The notes beneath the pieces were generated by a model that saw nothing but the letters and a program-made list of their open reading frames with translations, made no database searches and was not told the DNA's origin. 64,000 nt of DNA. Origin: Mycobacterium marinum (GTDB lineage Bacteria; Actinomycetota; Actinomycetes; Mycobacteriales; Mycobacteriaceae). A program made the position numbers and the translations under genes. Positions 1 to 8,855 of the stretch are shown one piece after another; the first letter of the stretch is position 1, and each line of letters starts with the position of its first letter. The stretch covers positions 5,580,001 through 5,644,000 of the forward strand of contig NZ_CP024190.1 of NCBI RefSeq assembly GCF_003391395.1, given 5' to 3'.

Positions 1-1
1 G

Positions 2-334
2 TTGTCTTACTTCGACCGCGAAAACGCCGGGCAGTGCGGGTCCTGTTTCAACGGAACGGCAGCCATGGCCGCCGTTGGCGGCGCACTTCGGGATTTCGCG
101 GCAACCAGCGAAGACATCGATCGACTGCGCCGCTGGTCGGTGGTGTTACGCGGGCGCGGCGCTTGCGCGACCCTGGACGCAGCGACCAATGCGGCCGCCA
201 CCCTGCTGAGCCAGTTTCCCGACGAGGTGGCAAGGCATCTCGAGGGCACCTGCCAAGACTGCTCGAGCAGAACCGGCGGAGCGTTTCGCGCCGAACGCCC
301 CTACCAGGCCACGGCACCGGTGAGGCAACCATGA
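2..334 (+). CDS. NuoF-like NADH dehydrogenase 51-kDa-type protein, C-terminal part (runs off the left edge)
   Basis: Only the C-terminal ~110 residues are in the window; the true start lies upstream. The stretch R-E-N-A-G-Q-C-G-S-C-F-N-G lines up with the Fe-S binding region of NuoF / NADH:ubiquinone oxidoreductase 51-kDa subunits (RESCGxCxPCRxG). A further Cys sits in GACATLDAA, where the fourth ligand is expected. The first Cys of the family motif is Ala here. The stop overlaps the next ferredoxin start (ATGA), so the two are translationally coupled. This suggests an NAD(P)H-oxidising flavoprotein that passes electrons to the ferredoxin, a redox supply for the nearby P450. Family assignment is good; the role is inferred. 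Confidence 0.75.
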   Translation: MSYFDRENAGQCGSCFNGTAAMAAVGGALRDFAATSEDIDRLRRWSVVLRGRGACATLDAATNAAATLLSQFPDEVARHLEGTCQDCSSRTGGAFRAERPYQATAPVRQP

Positions 335-627
335 GAATTCGTCTCGATCGCACCGTTTGCGACGGCTTCGGCCTGTGCGCCAAGCAAGCGCCCGGCTACT
401 TCACGCTCGACGATTGGGGATACGCCTGCCTGAGCGGGGACGGCACGGTGCGGGAGGAAGACCGCGATCCGGTGCTGCGGGCGCTGATGGACTGCCCGGC
501 GCATGCCATCACCGAAATCGGGGAACGCCAGCCAGATGTGGTGCAGCACTCCCCAGCCGGCGTCGAGGACCCCGCTGAGCACCTCAAAACCGAGTCGAAC
601 GAGGCGCAGTGGGGTTTTACCCGGTGA
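331..627 (+). CDS. Ferredoxin, [3Fe-4S] type, with long C-terminal tail
   Basis: 98 residues starting MRIRLDRTVCDGFGLC. The cluster motif is C-D-G-F-G-L-C followed by a distal C-P (DCPAHAI), the mycobacterial CxxXxxC...CP pattern with Phe at the variable X position. A ~35-residue tail after the CP motif is unusual beside the 62-64-residue ferredoxins elsewhere in this window. The start overlaps the stop of the NuoF-like gene (ATGA). It probably carries electrons from that flavoprotein to a P450 or other oxygenase. I chose this ATG over in-frame upstream starts because it gives the canonical ferredoxin N-terminus. Confidence 0.85.
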   Translation: MRIRLDRTVCDGFGLCAKQAPGYFTLDDWGYACLSGDGTVREEDRDPVLRALMDCPAHAITEIGERQPDVVQHSPAGVEDPAEHLKTESNEAQWGFTR

Positions 628-691
628 CCGGCTGGGCTCGGTGTCCGCGCAAGGCAGCGGCAAGACGTCTCGAAACCGCCCAGCCCTAGCT

Positions 692-706
692 GATAACGTA
701 ATTCTC
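692..706. promoter_or_regulatory. Degenerate GAGAAT-N3-ATTCTC operator-like site
   Basis: GATAAC-GTA-ATTCTC lies 58 bp before the DUF35/thiolase-like gene. The right half matches exactly the palindrome seen before other catabolic operons in this window (13675, 22670, 23543); the left half is degenerate. Weak on its own. Confidence 0.35.
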
Positions 707-763
707 GTATTCGCATAATGCTCCTTCCGCTCACGCCGGGGGCGCTCAACTTGCGGAGGTGAA

Positions 764-2419
764 GTGTCAGCAGCACCGGGACGTCCGCTGCCCCTGATCA
801 CCGACGAGAACGAGTTCTTCTGGACTTCGGGCGCCGACGGCAAGCTACGCCTGCAGGAATGCGCCGCCTGCGCATCGTTGATCCATCCGCCCGCACCGGT
901 GTGCCGATACTGCCGATCCCGCGATATGGGTGTGCGGACCGTCTCCGGTGCGGCAACACTCACCGGATTCACCGTCAACCACCGGTTCAGCCTGCCCGGC
1001 CTGCCTGCCCCCTATGTGATCGCCCAAGTGGCAATCGCCGAGGACCCCAGGGTCCGGCTGACCACCAACATCGTGGAGTGCGACCCGGATCGGCTCGAAC
1101 TCGGCCAGACCGTGGAGGTGGTGTTCGAGCGCATCGAGGACGTATGGCTACCGCTGTTTCGTCCGCGCACCGACGCGCAACGGCGCCCGCTGCCCGTCGA
1201 TGAGATCGCGCCGCAGCGCTTCGGTGAACATGTGCGCCCCATGCTCACCACGCAGAAATTCGAGGACAAGGTGGCGCTCACCGGGATCGGCATGTCCACC
1301 ATTGGCCGCCGGCTGATGGTTGCGCCGCTGTCGCTGACGGTGGACGCCTGCGAGGCGGCAGTCGCCGATGCCGGGCTGACGTTCGACGACATCGACGGTC
1401 TGTCCACCTACCCCGGTGGCGGCAATCTCGGCGGTTTCGGTGAGGGTGGCGTCACCGCGCTGGAGGCAGCGCTGGGCATCCGGCCGGTCTGGCACAACGG
1501 CGGCATCGAGACGTTCGGGCCGGGCGGATCGGTGATCGCCGCGATGCTCGCGGTCGCCGGCGGGCTGGCGCGTCACGTGTTGTGTTTCCGCACGCTGTGG
1601 GAAGCCACCTACAACGAGCTGATGAAGCGGGGCAAGATCGCCCCGCCCGGCGGCCGGACCACCAGCTGGCAATACCCATTCGGCGCGACGTCGGCGGCAC
1701 ACACCCTGGCGATCAACGCGCAGCGCCACTTTCACCGCTACGGCACCACCAAAGAGACGCTGGGGTGGATCGCGCTGAACCAACGCGCGAACGCCGAGTT
1801 GAACCCCACCGCCGTCTATCGCTCACCGATGACGATGGATGACTACCTGAACGCCCGGCCCATCACCACCCCGTTCGGTCTTTTCGACTGCGACGTGCCC
1901 TGCGACGCGGCGATAGCCGTCATCGTCTCCGCCGTCGACGCCGCGCGCAATCTGGCCAAACCACCCGTCCTGGTGGAGGCCGTGGGCACGCAGATCATCG
2001 AGCGGATCGACTGGGACCAAAGCACGCTCACCCATGAACCACAGGTGCTGGGCCAAGCGGCACACGTATGGACCCGCACCACGCTGCGCCCCACCGACGT
2101 CGACGTCGCCGAACTCTATGACGGATTCACGATGAATTGCCTGTCCTGGATCGAGGCACTGGGGTTCTGCGGGATCGGCGAGGCGAAGGAATTTCTTGAC
2201 GGCGGTATGAACATCGCCCGCGACGGCCTGATACCGCTCAATACGCACGGCGGTCAACTGTCACACGGGCGCACGCACGGCATGGGTCTGCTGCACGAAG
2301 CCGTAACCCAGCTCCGCGGCGAGGCGGACGCACGCCAGGTCGCCGGCGCCCGGGTCGGCGTGGTCAGCAGCGGCGGCCTGACTCCCAGCGGCGTGATCCT
2401 GCTGCGGGCCGACACATGA
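764..2419 (+). CDS. DUF35 OB-fold / thiolase-superfamily (Ltp2-like) fusion protein
   Basis: 551 residues, GTG start preceded by GGAGGTGA. Residues ~10-150 form a DUF35 domain: a rubredoxin-like Zn ribbon (CAAC...CRYC) then an OB fold. From ~165 onward (KVALTGIGMSTIGRR) is a lipid-transfer/SCP2-type thiolase domain ending GLTPSGVILLR. Where thiolases carry the nucleophilic Cys this protein reads GGIETFGPGG, with no Cys. It keeps a YDGFT segment like the YDCFT of Ltp aldolases. In steroid side-chain catabolism a DUF35 protein (ChsH2) and Ltp2 form a retro-aldolase complex; here both halves are one chain. A retro-aldolase on a beta-hydroxyacyl-CoA is more likely than a Claisen thiolase. The substrate is unknown. 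Confidence 0.8.
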   Translation: MSAAPGRPLPLITDENEFFWTSGADGKLRLQECAACASLIHPPAPVCRYCRSRDMGVRTVSGAATLTGFTVNHRFSLPGLPAPYVIAQVAIAEDPRVRLTTNIVECDPDRLELGQTVEVVFERIEDVWLPLFRPRTDAQRRPLPVDEIAPQRFGEHVRPMLTTQKFEDKVALTGIGMSTIGRRLMVAPLSLTVDACEAAVADAGLTFDDIDGLSTYPGGGNLGGFGEGGVTALEAALGIRPVWHNGGIETFGPGGSVIAAMLAVAGGLARHVLCFRTLWEATYNELMKRGKIAPPGGRTTSWQYPFGATSAAHTLAINAQRHFHRYGTTKETLGWIALNQRANAELNPTAVYRSPMTMDDYLNARPITTPFGLFDCDVPCDAAIAVIVSAVDAARNLAKPPVLVEAVGTQIIERIDWDQSTLTHEPQVLGQAAHVWTRTTLRPTDVDVAELYDGFTMNCLSWIEALGFCGIGEAKEFLDGGMNIARDGLIPLNTHGGQLSHGRTHGMGLLHEAVTQLRGEADARQVAGARVGVVSSGGLTPSGVILLRADT

Positions 2420-3318
2420 ACCAAGCCCTGGTCCGGCCGCGGGTGGTGCTCGTCGACGGCGTGCCGATGTCGGGCCTGCTCGCCGAGGCCGCCGACCCCA
2501 CGGGTCCCAAAGCCACCGTCGTGGCACTGCACGGCGGCGGCACCTCATCGTCGTACTTCGACTGTCCCGGACACCCGCAACTGTCGCTGCTGCGACTCGG
2601 CGCGACTCTGGGCTTCACCGTCGTCGCCCTCGACCGGCCCGGCCACGGCAGCTCCGCACCCTATCCGGAGGCGATGCAGCACCCCGAGCAGCGCGTCGAT
2701 CTCACATTCGGCGCCATCGATCGCATGCTCGACCAGCGGCCCCGCGGGGCGGGCCTATTCCTGATGGGCCATTCGGGCGGCTGCGAGTTGGTGCTGCGGA
2801 TGGCAACCAGCCCGCGCGCCGCCGATCTGCTGGGCGTCGAACTGGGGGGCACCGGACGGCGCTACCACCCTGCCGCCAAGGAAGTCATGCGGTTGGCCGC
2901 GCTACAGGATCGCCCACCCGGGGTGCGCGAGCTGTTGTGGGAGCCGATGCACCTGTACCCGGACGACATTCGGCGGGGTATCACGAACTCGTCGACAGCT
3001 CCCCGTTACGAACGCACGGTGGCCCTCAATTGGCCGAACCAGGACTTTCCGGCACTCGCACCGGGCGTGCGGGTGCCGGTGCGGTTCACCCTCGGCGAGC
3101 ACGACAATGTATTCCGGGCCGACCCGAGCGCACTGGCCGAAATTGCCGATATGTTCTCGGCCGCAGAGCATTTCGTCAACAGTCGACACCCTGGGGCCGG
3201 GCACAATCTCAGCCTCGGACACACCGCCGCCGACTACCACCGCCAGGTGTTGTCCTTCGTCGAGGACTGTGCGTCCGCACGCCCCCCGGATGGCGACGCT
3301 GCCGCGGCGGCCGGTTGA
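2416..3318 (+). CDS. Alpha/beta hydrolase
   Basis: 300 residues. The start overlaps the upstream stop (ATGA). Features are an oxyanion-type VVALHGGGTSS, the nucleophile elbow GHSGG (Ser near residue 118) and a late His in HPGAGHNLSLGH. No signal peptide is visible, so it is probably cytosolic, an esterase or (thio)esterase acting on an intermediate from the fused aldolase-like protein. The exact substrate cannot be told. The C-terminus is Ala-rich. Confidence 0.8.
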   Translation: MNQALVRPRVVLVDGVPMSGLLAEAADPTGPKATVVALHGGGTSSSYFDCPGHPQLSLLRLGATLGFTVVALDRPGHGSSAPYPEAMQHPEQRVDLTFGAIDRMLDQRPRGAGLFLMGHSGGCELVLRMATSPRAADLLGVELGGTGRRYHPAAKEVMRLAALQDRPPGVRELLWEPMHLYPDDIRRGITNSSTAPRYERTVALNWPNQDFPALAPGVRVPVRFTLGEHDNVFRADPSALAEIADMFSAAEHFVNSRHPGAGHNLSLGHTAADYHRQVLSFVEDCASARPPDGDAAAAAG

Positions 3319-3381
3319 TGCGGATCGGATCCGCCGGGCCGGTCCGGTCCTTTTCGGCGCGCGACGAAAGCGCTACCGTTA

Positions 3382-3411
3382 GCGTTACAGTCGAGCATTC
3401 CGGCGTAACGC
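3382..3411. promoter_or_regulatory. Inverted repeat GCGTTAC-N16-GTAACGC before the P450
   Basis: Two perfect 7-bp arms (3382-3388 and 3405-3411) separated by 16 bp sit 35 bp before the P450 start at 3446, within the 127-bp gap after the hydrolase gene. This suggests the P450-ferredoxin pair has its own regulated promoter. The regulator is unknown. Confidence 0.4.
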
Positions 3412-3445
3412 CCGCAGCCCGCACTTCGCCGTCGAGGAGTATGCA

Positions 3446-4648
3446 ATGACCACATCGAAGGTCGTCTTCGATCCGTTCTCCGAGGAGTTTTTCAACGGAC
3501 CATGGGAGACCTACCGGCGGATGCAAGCCGAAGCCCCGGTGTACTACAGCGAGCAGTACGACTTCTACGCGTTGACGCGCCATGCGGATGTGGCGGCGGG
3601 GCTGAAGAACTTCGAGAGGTATTCGTCCGCCTACGGCATTGACTTGTCGATGGTGCGCTCCGGCCAGAAGCCGCCACAGTCGATCATCTTCATGGATCCG
3701 CCCGACCACCGACACATGCGCAGCCTGCTCAACAAGGTCTTCACGCCGCGCGCGATTCAGGCCCAACGCCAGACGGTCATCGACAAGATCGACAAGTACC
3801 TCGGCGCGCTGGACCCCGAGGGCTTCGATGCGGTGCAGGAGTTTTCCGGACCCTTCCCGGTCGAGGTGATCACCACCATGCTGGGCGTGCCCGAACGGCA
3901 CGCCCAGCAGGTGCGCCATTGGATCGACGAATCACTGACCCGCGAGCCCGGCCAGGTCGAAGTCGGTGAACAGGGCATGCAAGCCAACATCAACACCGCG
4001 ATGCTCTACTACGACCTGGTCAAGCAGCGGCGCGACGACCCGCGTGATGATCTGTTCACCAAGTTGATCAACGCCGAGATCGAGCGTGAAGACGGGCAGG
4101 TGACCAACCTTGACGATCTCGAAATCGCCGGATTCGCCACCCTTTTGGGCGGAGCCGGCGCCGAGACGGTGACCAAGCTGGTCGGCAACGCGGCCGTGGT
4201 GTTCGCTCGAAATCCCGAGCAGTGGCAAAAGCTGCTCGACGATCGCAGCAAGGTCCCCGCCGCGGTCGAAGAACTGCTGCGCTATGAGGCACCATCGCAA
4301 TATCAGGTCCGGCGCGCCATGGAAGATGTTGAGCTGCACGGCGTCACGATTCCGGCCGGCAAGCCGGTGTTTCTCATCAATGGTGCGGCCAACCGCGACC
4401 CGCACGCCTGGACCGATCCGGACAAGTTCGACATCGATCGCGACCCGCACGAAGCCACCAACCTCGGTTTCGGCTACGGGATTCACAGCTGCCTGGGCGC
4501 GGCGTTGGCCCGGATGGAAAGTGCGATCGCGCTGGAGAAGTTGCTCGATTTCATGCCTGCCTTCGAGGTGGACTGGGCGGGCTGCAAACGTGTTCACATG
4601 CAAAATGTCGCCGGCTGGCAGAGCGTGCCGGTGCGGGTACTGCGGTAG
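3446..4648 (+). CDS. Cytochrome P450
   Basis: 400 residues, normal for bacterial class I P450s, soluble. The heme loop is FGYGIHSCLGAALAR with axial Cys349. The K-helix ExxR lies in EELLRYEAP. The I-helix reads GGAGAETVTK, with Glu-Thr at the usual acid-alcohol pair. GAGGAG six bases before the ATG fixes the start. A [3Fe-4S] ferredoxin follows 10 bp downstream and is the likely electron donor. I cannot assign a CYP family or substrate; the DUF35/thiolase-like neighbour hints at a steroid-like or branched acyl substrate. Confidence 0.93.
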   Translation: MTTSKVVFDPFSEEFFNGPWETYRRMQAEAPVYYSEQYDFYALTRHADVAAGLKNFERYSSAYGIDLSMVRSGQKPPQSIIFMDPPDHRHMRSLLNKVFTPRAIQAQRQTVIDKIDKYLGALDPEGFDAVQEFSGPFPVEVITTMLGVPERHAQQVRHWIDESLTREPGQVEVGEQGMQANINTAMLYYDLVKQRRDDPRDDLFTKLINAEIEREDGQVTNLDDLEIAGFATLLGGAGAETVTKLVGNAAVVFARNPEQWQKLLDDRSKVPAAVEELLRYEAPSQYQVRRAMEDVELHGVTIPAGKPVFLINGAANRDPHAWTDPDKFDIDRDPHEATNLGFGYGIHSCLGAALARMESAIALEKLLDFMPAFEVDWAGCKRVHMQNVAGWQSVPVRVLR

Positions 4649-4658
4649 GGGTGCTGCC

Positions 4659-4850
4659 ATGAGGATCGAAGTCGACTGGGACCTGTGCGAAAGCAACGGC
4701 ATATGCATGGGCATCGTCCCGGAGGTGTTCCAACTCGGCGACGACGACATGTTGACCGTTCTGCAGCCAGAAGTCACGCCCGAGAACGAGGAGCTGGTGG
4801 GCGAAGCGGTGCGCCAGTGCCCGCGGCAGGCCATCTCGATCACGCGGTAA
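4659..4850 (+). CDS. Ferredoxin, [3Fe-4S] type
   Basis: 63 residues, MRIEVDWDLCESNGIC...QCPRQAISITR. The cluster motif is C-E-S-N-G-I-C plus distal CP, with Asn at the variable position. It is directly downstream of the P450 and is its likely cognate electron carrier. The size and the acidic middle are typical of mycobacterial P450-linked ferredoxins. Confidence 0.92.
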   Translation: MRIEVDWDLCESNGICMGIVPEVFQLGDDDMLTVLQPEVTPENEELVGEAVRQCPRQAISITR

Positions 4851-5056
4851 TACCGGCGCGCCCTCCCGATGCCCACCATCCTCCATGGGCACCGGAGGCG
4901 ACGTCGATCGGCCAGCAGCACAGTAGCTAGCGGCGGCGAATAACTGCAGGTCGAAAACCGAATGCGGCGCCCAACACGGGTGCTAGCGTGAGCTACTCGC
5001 TTGGCCATGGGCGGGTCGCCGCCGGGGCCATCAGTCTCCGATCGAAGGATGCGAAC

Positions 5057-6739
5057 ATGTCGTTTGTCGCGGTCGCGCCGGACCTATTAGCCACGGCAAC
5101 AATGGATTTGGATCGTATCGGGATGGCTATCAATGCCGGCAGCACCGCGGCAGCAGCCTCGACCACCGAGGTAGCCGCCGCGGCTGCCGATGAGATCTCG
5201 ACAGCGGTTGCGGAGCTCTTCGGCGCCTACGCGCGCGGCTATCAGATCATCGGTGCCCAAGCCGCGATGTTTCATGCCGAGTTCGTCAGGGCCTTGGACA
5301 TCGGCGCGGGCGCCTATTGGGCCACCGAAGTCGCCAACGCCTCGCCGCTGCAAAGCCTTGAACAACAGCTACTCGCGGCGATCAACGCCCCCACCCAAAC
5401 GCTGCTGGGGCGCCCGCTGATCGGCAACGGCGCCGACGGCGCGGCCGGCACCGGCCAGGACGGCGGCGCCGGCGGGCTGCTCTACGGCAACGGCGGGGCC
5501 GGCGGATCCGGCGGCACCGCCCACCCCACCGGCGGGCGCGGTGGGAATGCCGGCCTGTTCGGCAGCGGCGGCATCGGCGGGTCCGGTGCCGCTGGCGCGG
5601 CCGGCGGCACCGGCGGTAACGGCGGGTTGCTCTACGGTGCCGGCGGCAACGGCGGCGCCGGCGGCAATGCCGTCATTCCCGGCGGCGACGGCGGTATGGG
5701 CGGAGCCGGCGGGGCCGCCGGGCTCATCGGCCAGGGCGGCAACGGTGGAGTCGGCGGCCTGGGTGCCACCGGCGCCGCCGGCGTCAACCCCAGCCCGCTA
5801 CCCGCCGGCACACCGGCTGCCGCCGGAACCCCCGGCGGCTCCGATCTCGGCCAGCCCGGCGCACCCGGCGGGCCCGGGGACTACGGAGTCAGCACCGCTA
5901 CCGTCGGCCAGCCCGGCGGTGCGGGCGGCGCCGGCGGCGACGGCAACTACGTGGGAGGTGTCGGCGGCACCGGGGGCGCCGGCGGGGTGGGTGCCGTGGG
6001 CGGCGACGGCGGCCGCGGCGGTGACAGCACCACCGGCACGGTGGCAAAGCTTGGCGTCGGCGGCACCGGGGGTACCGGAGGAGCCGGAGGCGCCGGCGCC
6101 GCGGGGGGTAACGGCGGAGACGGCGGGTCGGCCATTGCGGACAGCAATGAAGGTGGGACCGGGGGCACCGGAGGAACCGGCGGAACCGGCGGAACCGGCG
6201 CCGCCGGCGGAAACGGCGGGACCGGCGGCAATGGGTTCGTCGGCGGCGCGGGTGGCAGCGGCGGTACCGGCGGCGTGGGCGCCGCGGGCGACGGGGGCGG
6301 TGCCGGCGGCGTCGGCGGCGCGGGCGGCCACGGTGGACTGCTGTTCGGCGATGGCGGCGCGGGCGGCAGCGGCGGGGGCGGAGCCATGGGCGGTGCCGGC
6401 GCCGCCGGCGGTCAGGGCGGTACCGGCGGCACTGGTGGAGATAGCAGTGCCATCGATGACCGGCTTGCCGGCAATGGTGGAAACGGGGGCACCGGGGGAG
6501 ACGGCGGTGCGGGCGGCGACGGCGGCAACGGCGGCAACGGCGGCAACGGCGGTGCCGGCGGGCTCTTCGGCCACACCGGGGCCAGCGGTGCGGGCGGGTC
6601 CGCGGGAACCGGCGGGGCAGGTGGCACCCCCGGCGCCGGAGGCGACGGCGGATCCGCTGTCATCATGCCGGGCATTTCCGGCGCTGACGGGCGCCTCGGT
6701 GACGCCGGCGCGGACGGCGTCGCCGGTCTTTCCGGCTGA
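5057..6739 (+). CDS. PE_PGRS family protein
   Basis: 560 residues. The N-terminal ~95 residues are a PE domain (MSFVAVAPDLLATATMDLDR, with Pro-Glu replaced by Pro-Asp at residues 8-9), ending in a YxxxE type VII secretion signal (Y87-W-A-T-E91). A linker (LGRPLIGNGADG) leads into ~440 residues of Gly-Gly-Ala/Asn/Thr repeats, the PGRS domain. It is probably exported by ESX-5 to the cell surface. GAAGGA before this ATG and the canonical MSFV start were preferred over an in-frame upstream start at 4988. It appears monocistronic and convergent with the next ferredoxin. Confidence 0.96.
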   Translation: MSFVAVAPDLLATATMDLDRIGMAINAGSTAAAASTTEVAAAAADEISTAVAELFGAYARGYQIIGAQAAMFHAEFVRALDIGAGAYWATEVANASPLQSLEQQLLAAINAPTQTLLGRPLIGNGADGAAGTGQDGGAGGLLYGNGGAGGSGGTAHPTGGRGGNAGLFGSGGIGGSGAAGAAGGTGGNGGLLYGAGGNGGAGGNAVIPGGDGGMGGAGGAAGLIGQGGNGGVGGLGATGAAGVNPSPLPAGTPAAAGTPGGSDLGQPGAPGGPGDYGVSTATVGQPGGAGGAGGDGNYVGGVGGTGGAGGVGAVGGDGGRGGDSTTGTVAKLGVGGTGGTGGAGGAGAAGGNGGDGGSAIADSNEGGTGGTGGTGGTGGTGAAGGNGGTGGNGFVGGAGGSGGTGGVGAAGDGGGAGGVGGAGGHGGLLFGDGGAGGSGGGGAMGGAGAAGGQGGTGGTGGDSSAIDDRLAGNGGNGGTGGDGGAGGDGGNGGNGGNGGAGGLFGHTGASGAGGSAGTGGAGGTPGAGGDGGSAVIMPGISGADGRLGDAGADGVAGLSG

Positions 6740-6786
6740 ACCGGGGTCAAACTACCGCGGCGCGGGCTCTTCGCCGCTGGGCTCCA

Positions 6787-6975
6787 TCAGCTCTCGCTGA
6801 TCGCCTGCTCCGGGCAGCATTGGATGGCCTCGCGGACCGCTTCCTCCAATTCCATTGGAACATCGGATGTTATCGCCACCGCGTAACCGTCATCGGTCAG
6901 GCTGAACACCTCCGGGCACAAGGTCAGGCACATGCCGTGACCCCGACAGCGTTGATCGTCCACCCGGACCTTCAT
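6787..6975 (-). CDS. Ferredoxin, [3Fe-4S] type
   Basis: 62 residues, MKVRVDDQRCRGHGMC...CCPEQAISES. This is the classical CxxHxxC...CP motif, with His at the variable position. It is translationally coupled to the upstream P450 by an ATGA overlap and so is its likely electron donor. It is convergent with the PE_PGRS gene. Confidence 0.93.
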   Translation of the reverse strand: MKVRVDDQRCRGHGMCLTLCPEVFSLTDDGYAVAITSDVPMELEEAVREAIQCCPEQAISES

Positions 6976-8243
6976 GCGGGCGTGAAATCCAAATGCAGCT
7001 CGGTCAGGCCGCGCAGGATGTAGGTCGGAACATATTGGTAGCGGCGGTCATTCGCCGGTCCGTGCACCCGCTCGCTGATCGTGATGTCAGCCGTTCGGTC
7101 CAGCAGGCGCTCGATGGCGACCCGGGTTTCGGCGCGCGCCAAGGGCGCCCCCGGGCAGCTGTGGATCCCCCGCCCGAACGAGAGGTGCTGGCGGGCATTC
7201 TTGCGCGCGGGATCGAACGTCGCTGGCTCGACGAATCGTCGGGGATCCCGATTGGCCGCGGCTTGCAGCACCATCACCGTGGTGCCCGCGGGCAGGTCGA
7301 CTTCGCCCACGGTGGTCGGGACCCGCGACAACCGGAAGTCTCCCTTGACCGGGCTCTCGACGCGCAGGGCCTCTTCGATGAAGTTCGGGATCAAGCTGCG
7401 GTCCCTGCGCAGCTGCTGCTGAATGTCCGCACGCTCACCGATGATCTGCAGGGCGGCGCCCAGTAGCCGCACCGTGGTCTCCTGGCCCGCCGAAAAGACG
7501 TTGCAGGCAACGCGAGCCACGTCCTCGACATCGGGGACGGTGCCGTCCGGGAAGGTCGCGGTGGCCAGGCCGGTCAGCACGTCCTCGCGAGGTTCGCGTC
7601 GACGGTCGCGCACGTAGTCGGCGAAGGCTCCGTAGAGGAATTCCAGCGGGTTGTGCGCCAAGGCCTCTTTGCCGGTGCCTCCGACACCGCCACCGGCGTG
7701 GTGGTGGATGTTGCTGACAAAGGTTTGGCGATCTTCGGGCGGCACGCCCAAGAGATCGGCAATCACCAGCAGCGTGAACGGGCTCGCAAAGCCTTTGATG
7801 AACTCGCCCTCCCCCGCGGCCAGATAGTCGTCGAGCACCCGATCGGCGAGCACCCACATGGCGTCTTCGTTTTCCTTGAGCCGCTTCGGGGTGATCAGCC
7901 GCATCAACAGGGCGCGATGGTTGGTGTGGGTCGGCGGGTCCAACGTCGGCAACTGGTCGCTGAACGGCAACTCGCTGCGGTGCCGCTCGATCAGCTCGGT
8001 GACATCGTCGCCTTCCAGCGGTACCGGGAAGCCGGGAAACGGCCCGGTCACCGAGATGCACGAGGAAAACGTCTCGGCGTCGTTCAAGACGCTGACGGCT
8101 TCGCCCCAGCCGGTCACCATGGTCACCCCGTGGTGGCCCTCGCCGGTGACCGGGCAACGCTGGCGGAGAGTCTCGTAATAGGGGTAGGGGTTCTCGACGA
8201 GCCCGCTGTCGCGGAAGAAATCCGGCTCGGCACAATCATTCAT
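6972..8243 (-). CDS. Cytochrome P450
   Basis: 423 residues. The heme loop is SFGRGIHSCPGAPLARAE with Cys363, the I-helix SAGQETT, and the K-helix EEALRVESP. The start MNDCAEPDFF was chosen because AGGAAGG lies just upstream; an in-frame ATG nine codons earlier (8270) has no ribosome site. The stop overlaps the ferredoxin start (ATGA). A His/Gly-rich stretch (NIHHHAGGGVGGTG) in the F-G region may line the access channel. Substrate unknown. Its divergent position from the PE_PGRS block and its own 108-bp upstream gap suggest a separate transcript. Confidence 0.93.
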   Translation of the reverse strand: MNDCAEPDFFRDSGLVENPYPYYETLRQRCPVTGEGHHGVTMVTGWGEAVSVLNDAETFSSCISVTGPFPGFPVPLEGDDVTELIERHRSELPFSDQLPTLDPPTHTNHRALLMRLITPKRLKENEDAMWVLADRVLDDYLAAGEGEFIKGFASPFTLLVIADLLGVPPEDRQTFVSNIHHHAGGGVGGTGKEALAHNPLEFLYGAFADYVRDRRREPREDVLTGLATATFPDGTVPDVEDVARVACNVFSAGQETTVRLLGAALQIIGERADIQQQLRRDRSLIPNFIEEALRVESPVKGDFRLSRVPTTVGEVDLPAGTTVMVLQAAANRDPRRFVEPATFDPARKNARQHLSFGRGIHSCPGAPLARAETRVAIERLLDRTADITISERVHGPANDRRYQYVPTYILRGLTELHLDFTPA

Positions 8244-8351
8244 GAGAACCTTCCTCTCAAAGATGATCATGACATTTCCATAGCGGATCCGTCGGCGTCA
8301 ATGCACCCAACCACCGAGCGTGCGGTGACTACACCGGCACGAACTCGCAGG

Positions 8352-8855
8352 TCAGGCCGGAACCAAATCGGCGGCGACCGAGTCCCGCGCCACCAGTCCG
8401 CTGCGGAATATCTCGCTGCCGTCGACCGCACCCGGTGCCGCCGCGGCAGCGGCCAGCGCGGCGGCCTTGAAGGTCCGGGCGGCCGCGCTCAGCGGATGCA
8501 GCACGCGGCTAACGCTGGCCTCCAGCTCGGCCGGCCAGGATTCCCCCCACAGCGTCACCTCGGTGACGCCATGATCGATGGCTTGCAGCACACCGCGCCG
8601 CACTCGTGGGTCGCAACCAAATAGATCCGCCCCGGCCGCCAATGCCTGCGGACGCGGCCGGGTTGCCGCCGACGCCAGCGCACATTCGAGGTCCAGCGTC
8701 TGGGCTCCGAGAATGTGCAGCGGCCGATCATCGAGGTGGTCGGCGACCAGCACGGTGACATCCCACCCGGCCATGGCCCGGTCGAAAAGCCAGCCGCCGG
8801 CATATCGCACCACGTCGATGACCGTGGAGGCGACGACGTCGAGTCGATATCTCAT
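8352..8855 (-). CDS. Protein of unknown function coupled to TetR
   Basis: 167 residues starting MRYRLDVVAS; no family recognised. It is soluble, with an Asp/His-containing middle (VADHLDDRPLHILG), an Ala-rich segment near residues 130-145 and no signal peptide. The start overlaps the stop of the TetR gene (ATGA), so the two are cotranslated and probably serve the same response. A ligand-binding or co-regulatory role is a guess. Confidence 0.65.
   Translation of the reverse strand: MRYRLDVVASTVIDVVRYAGGWLFDRAMAGWDVTVLVADHLDDRPLHILGAQTLDLECALASAATRPRPQALAAGADLFGCDPRVRRGVLQAIDHGVTEVTLWGESWPAELEASVSRVLHPLSAAARTFKAAALAAAAAAPGAVDGSEIFRSGLVARDSVAADLVPA

Noticed and set aside
3932..5008. 358-residue open frame on minus opposite P450 and ferredoxin
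   Set aside because: Antisense shadow; no recognisable domain.
5400..6739. Direct repeats resembling a CRISPR or tandem array
   Set aside because: They are in-frame coding repeats of the PGRS domain without unique spacers.
5541..6800. Long open frames on both strands across the PE_PGRS gene (for example 419 residues on plus, 258 on minus)
   Set aside because: They are shadows of the GC-rich Gly-Gly-Ala repeats, with low-complexity Ala/Pro translation.
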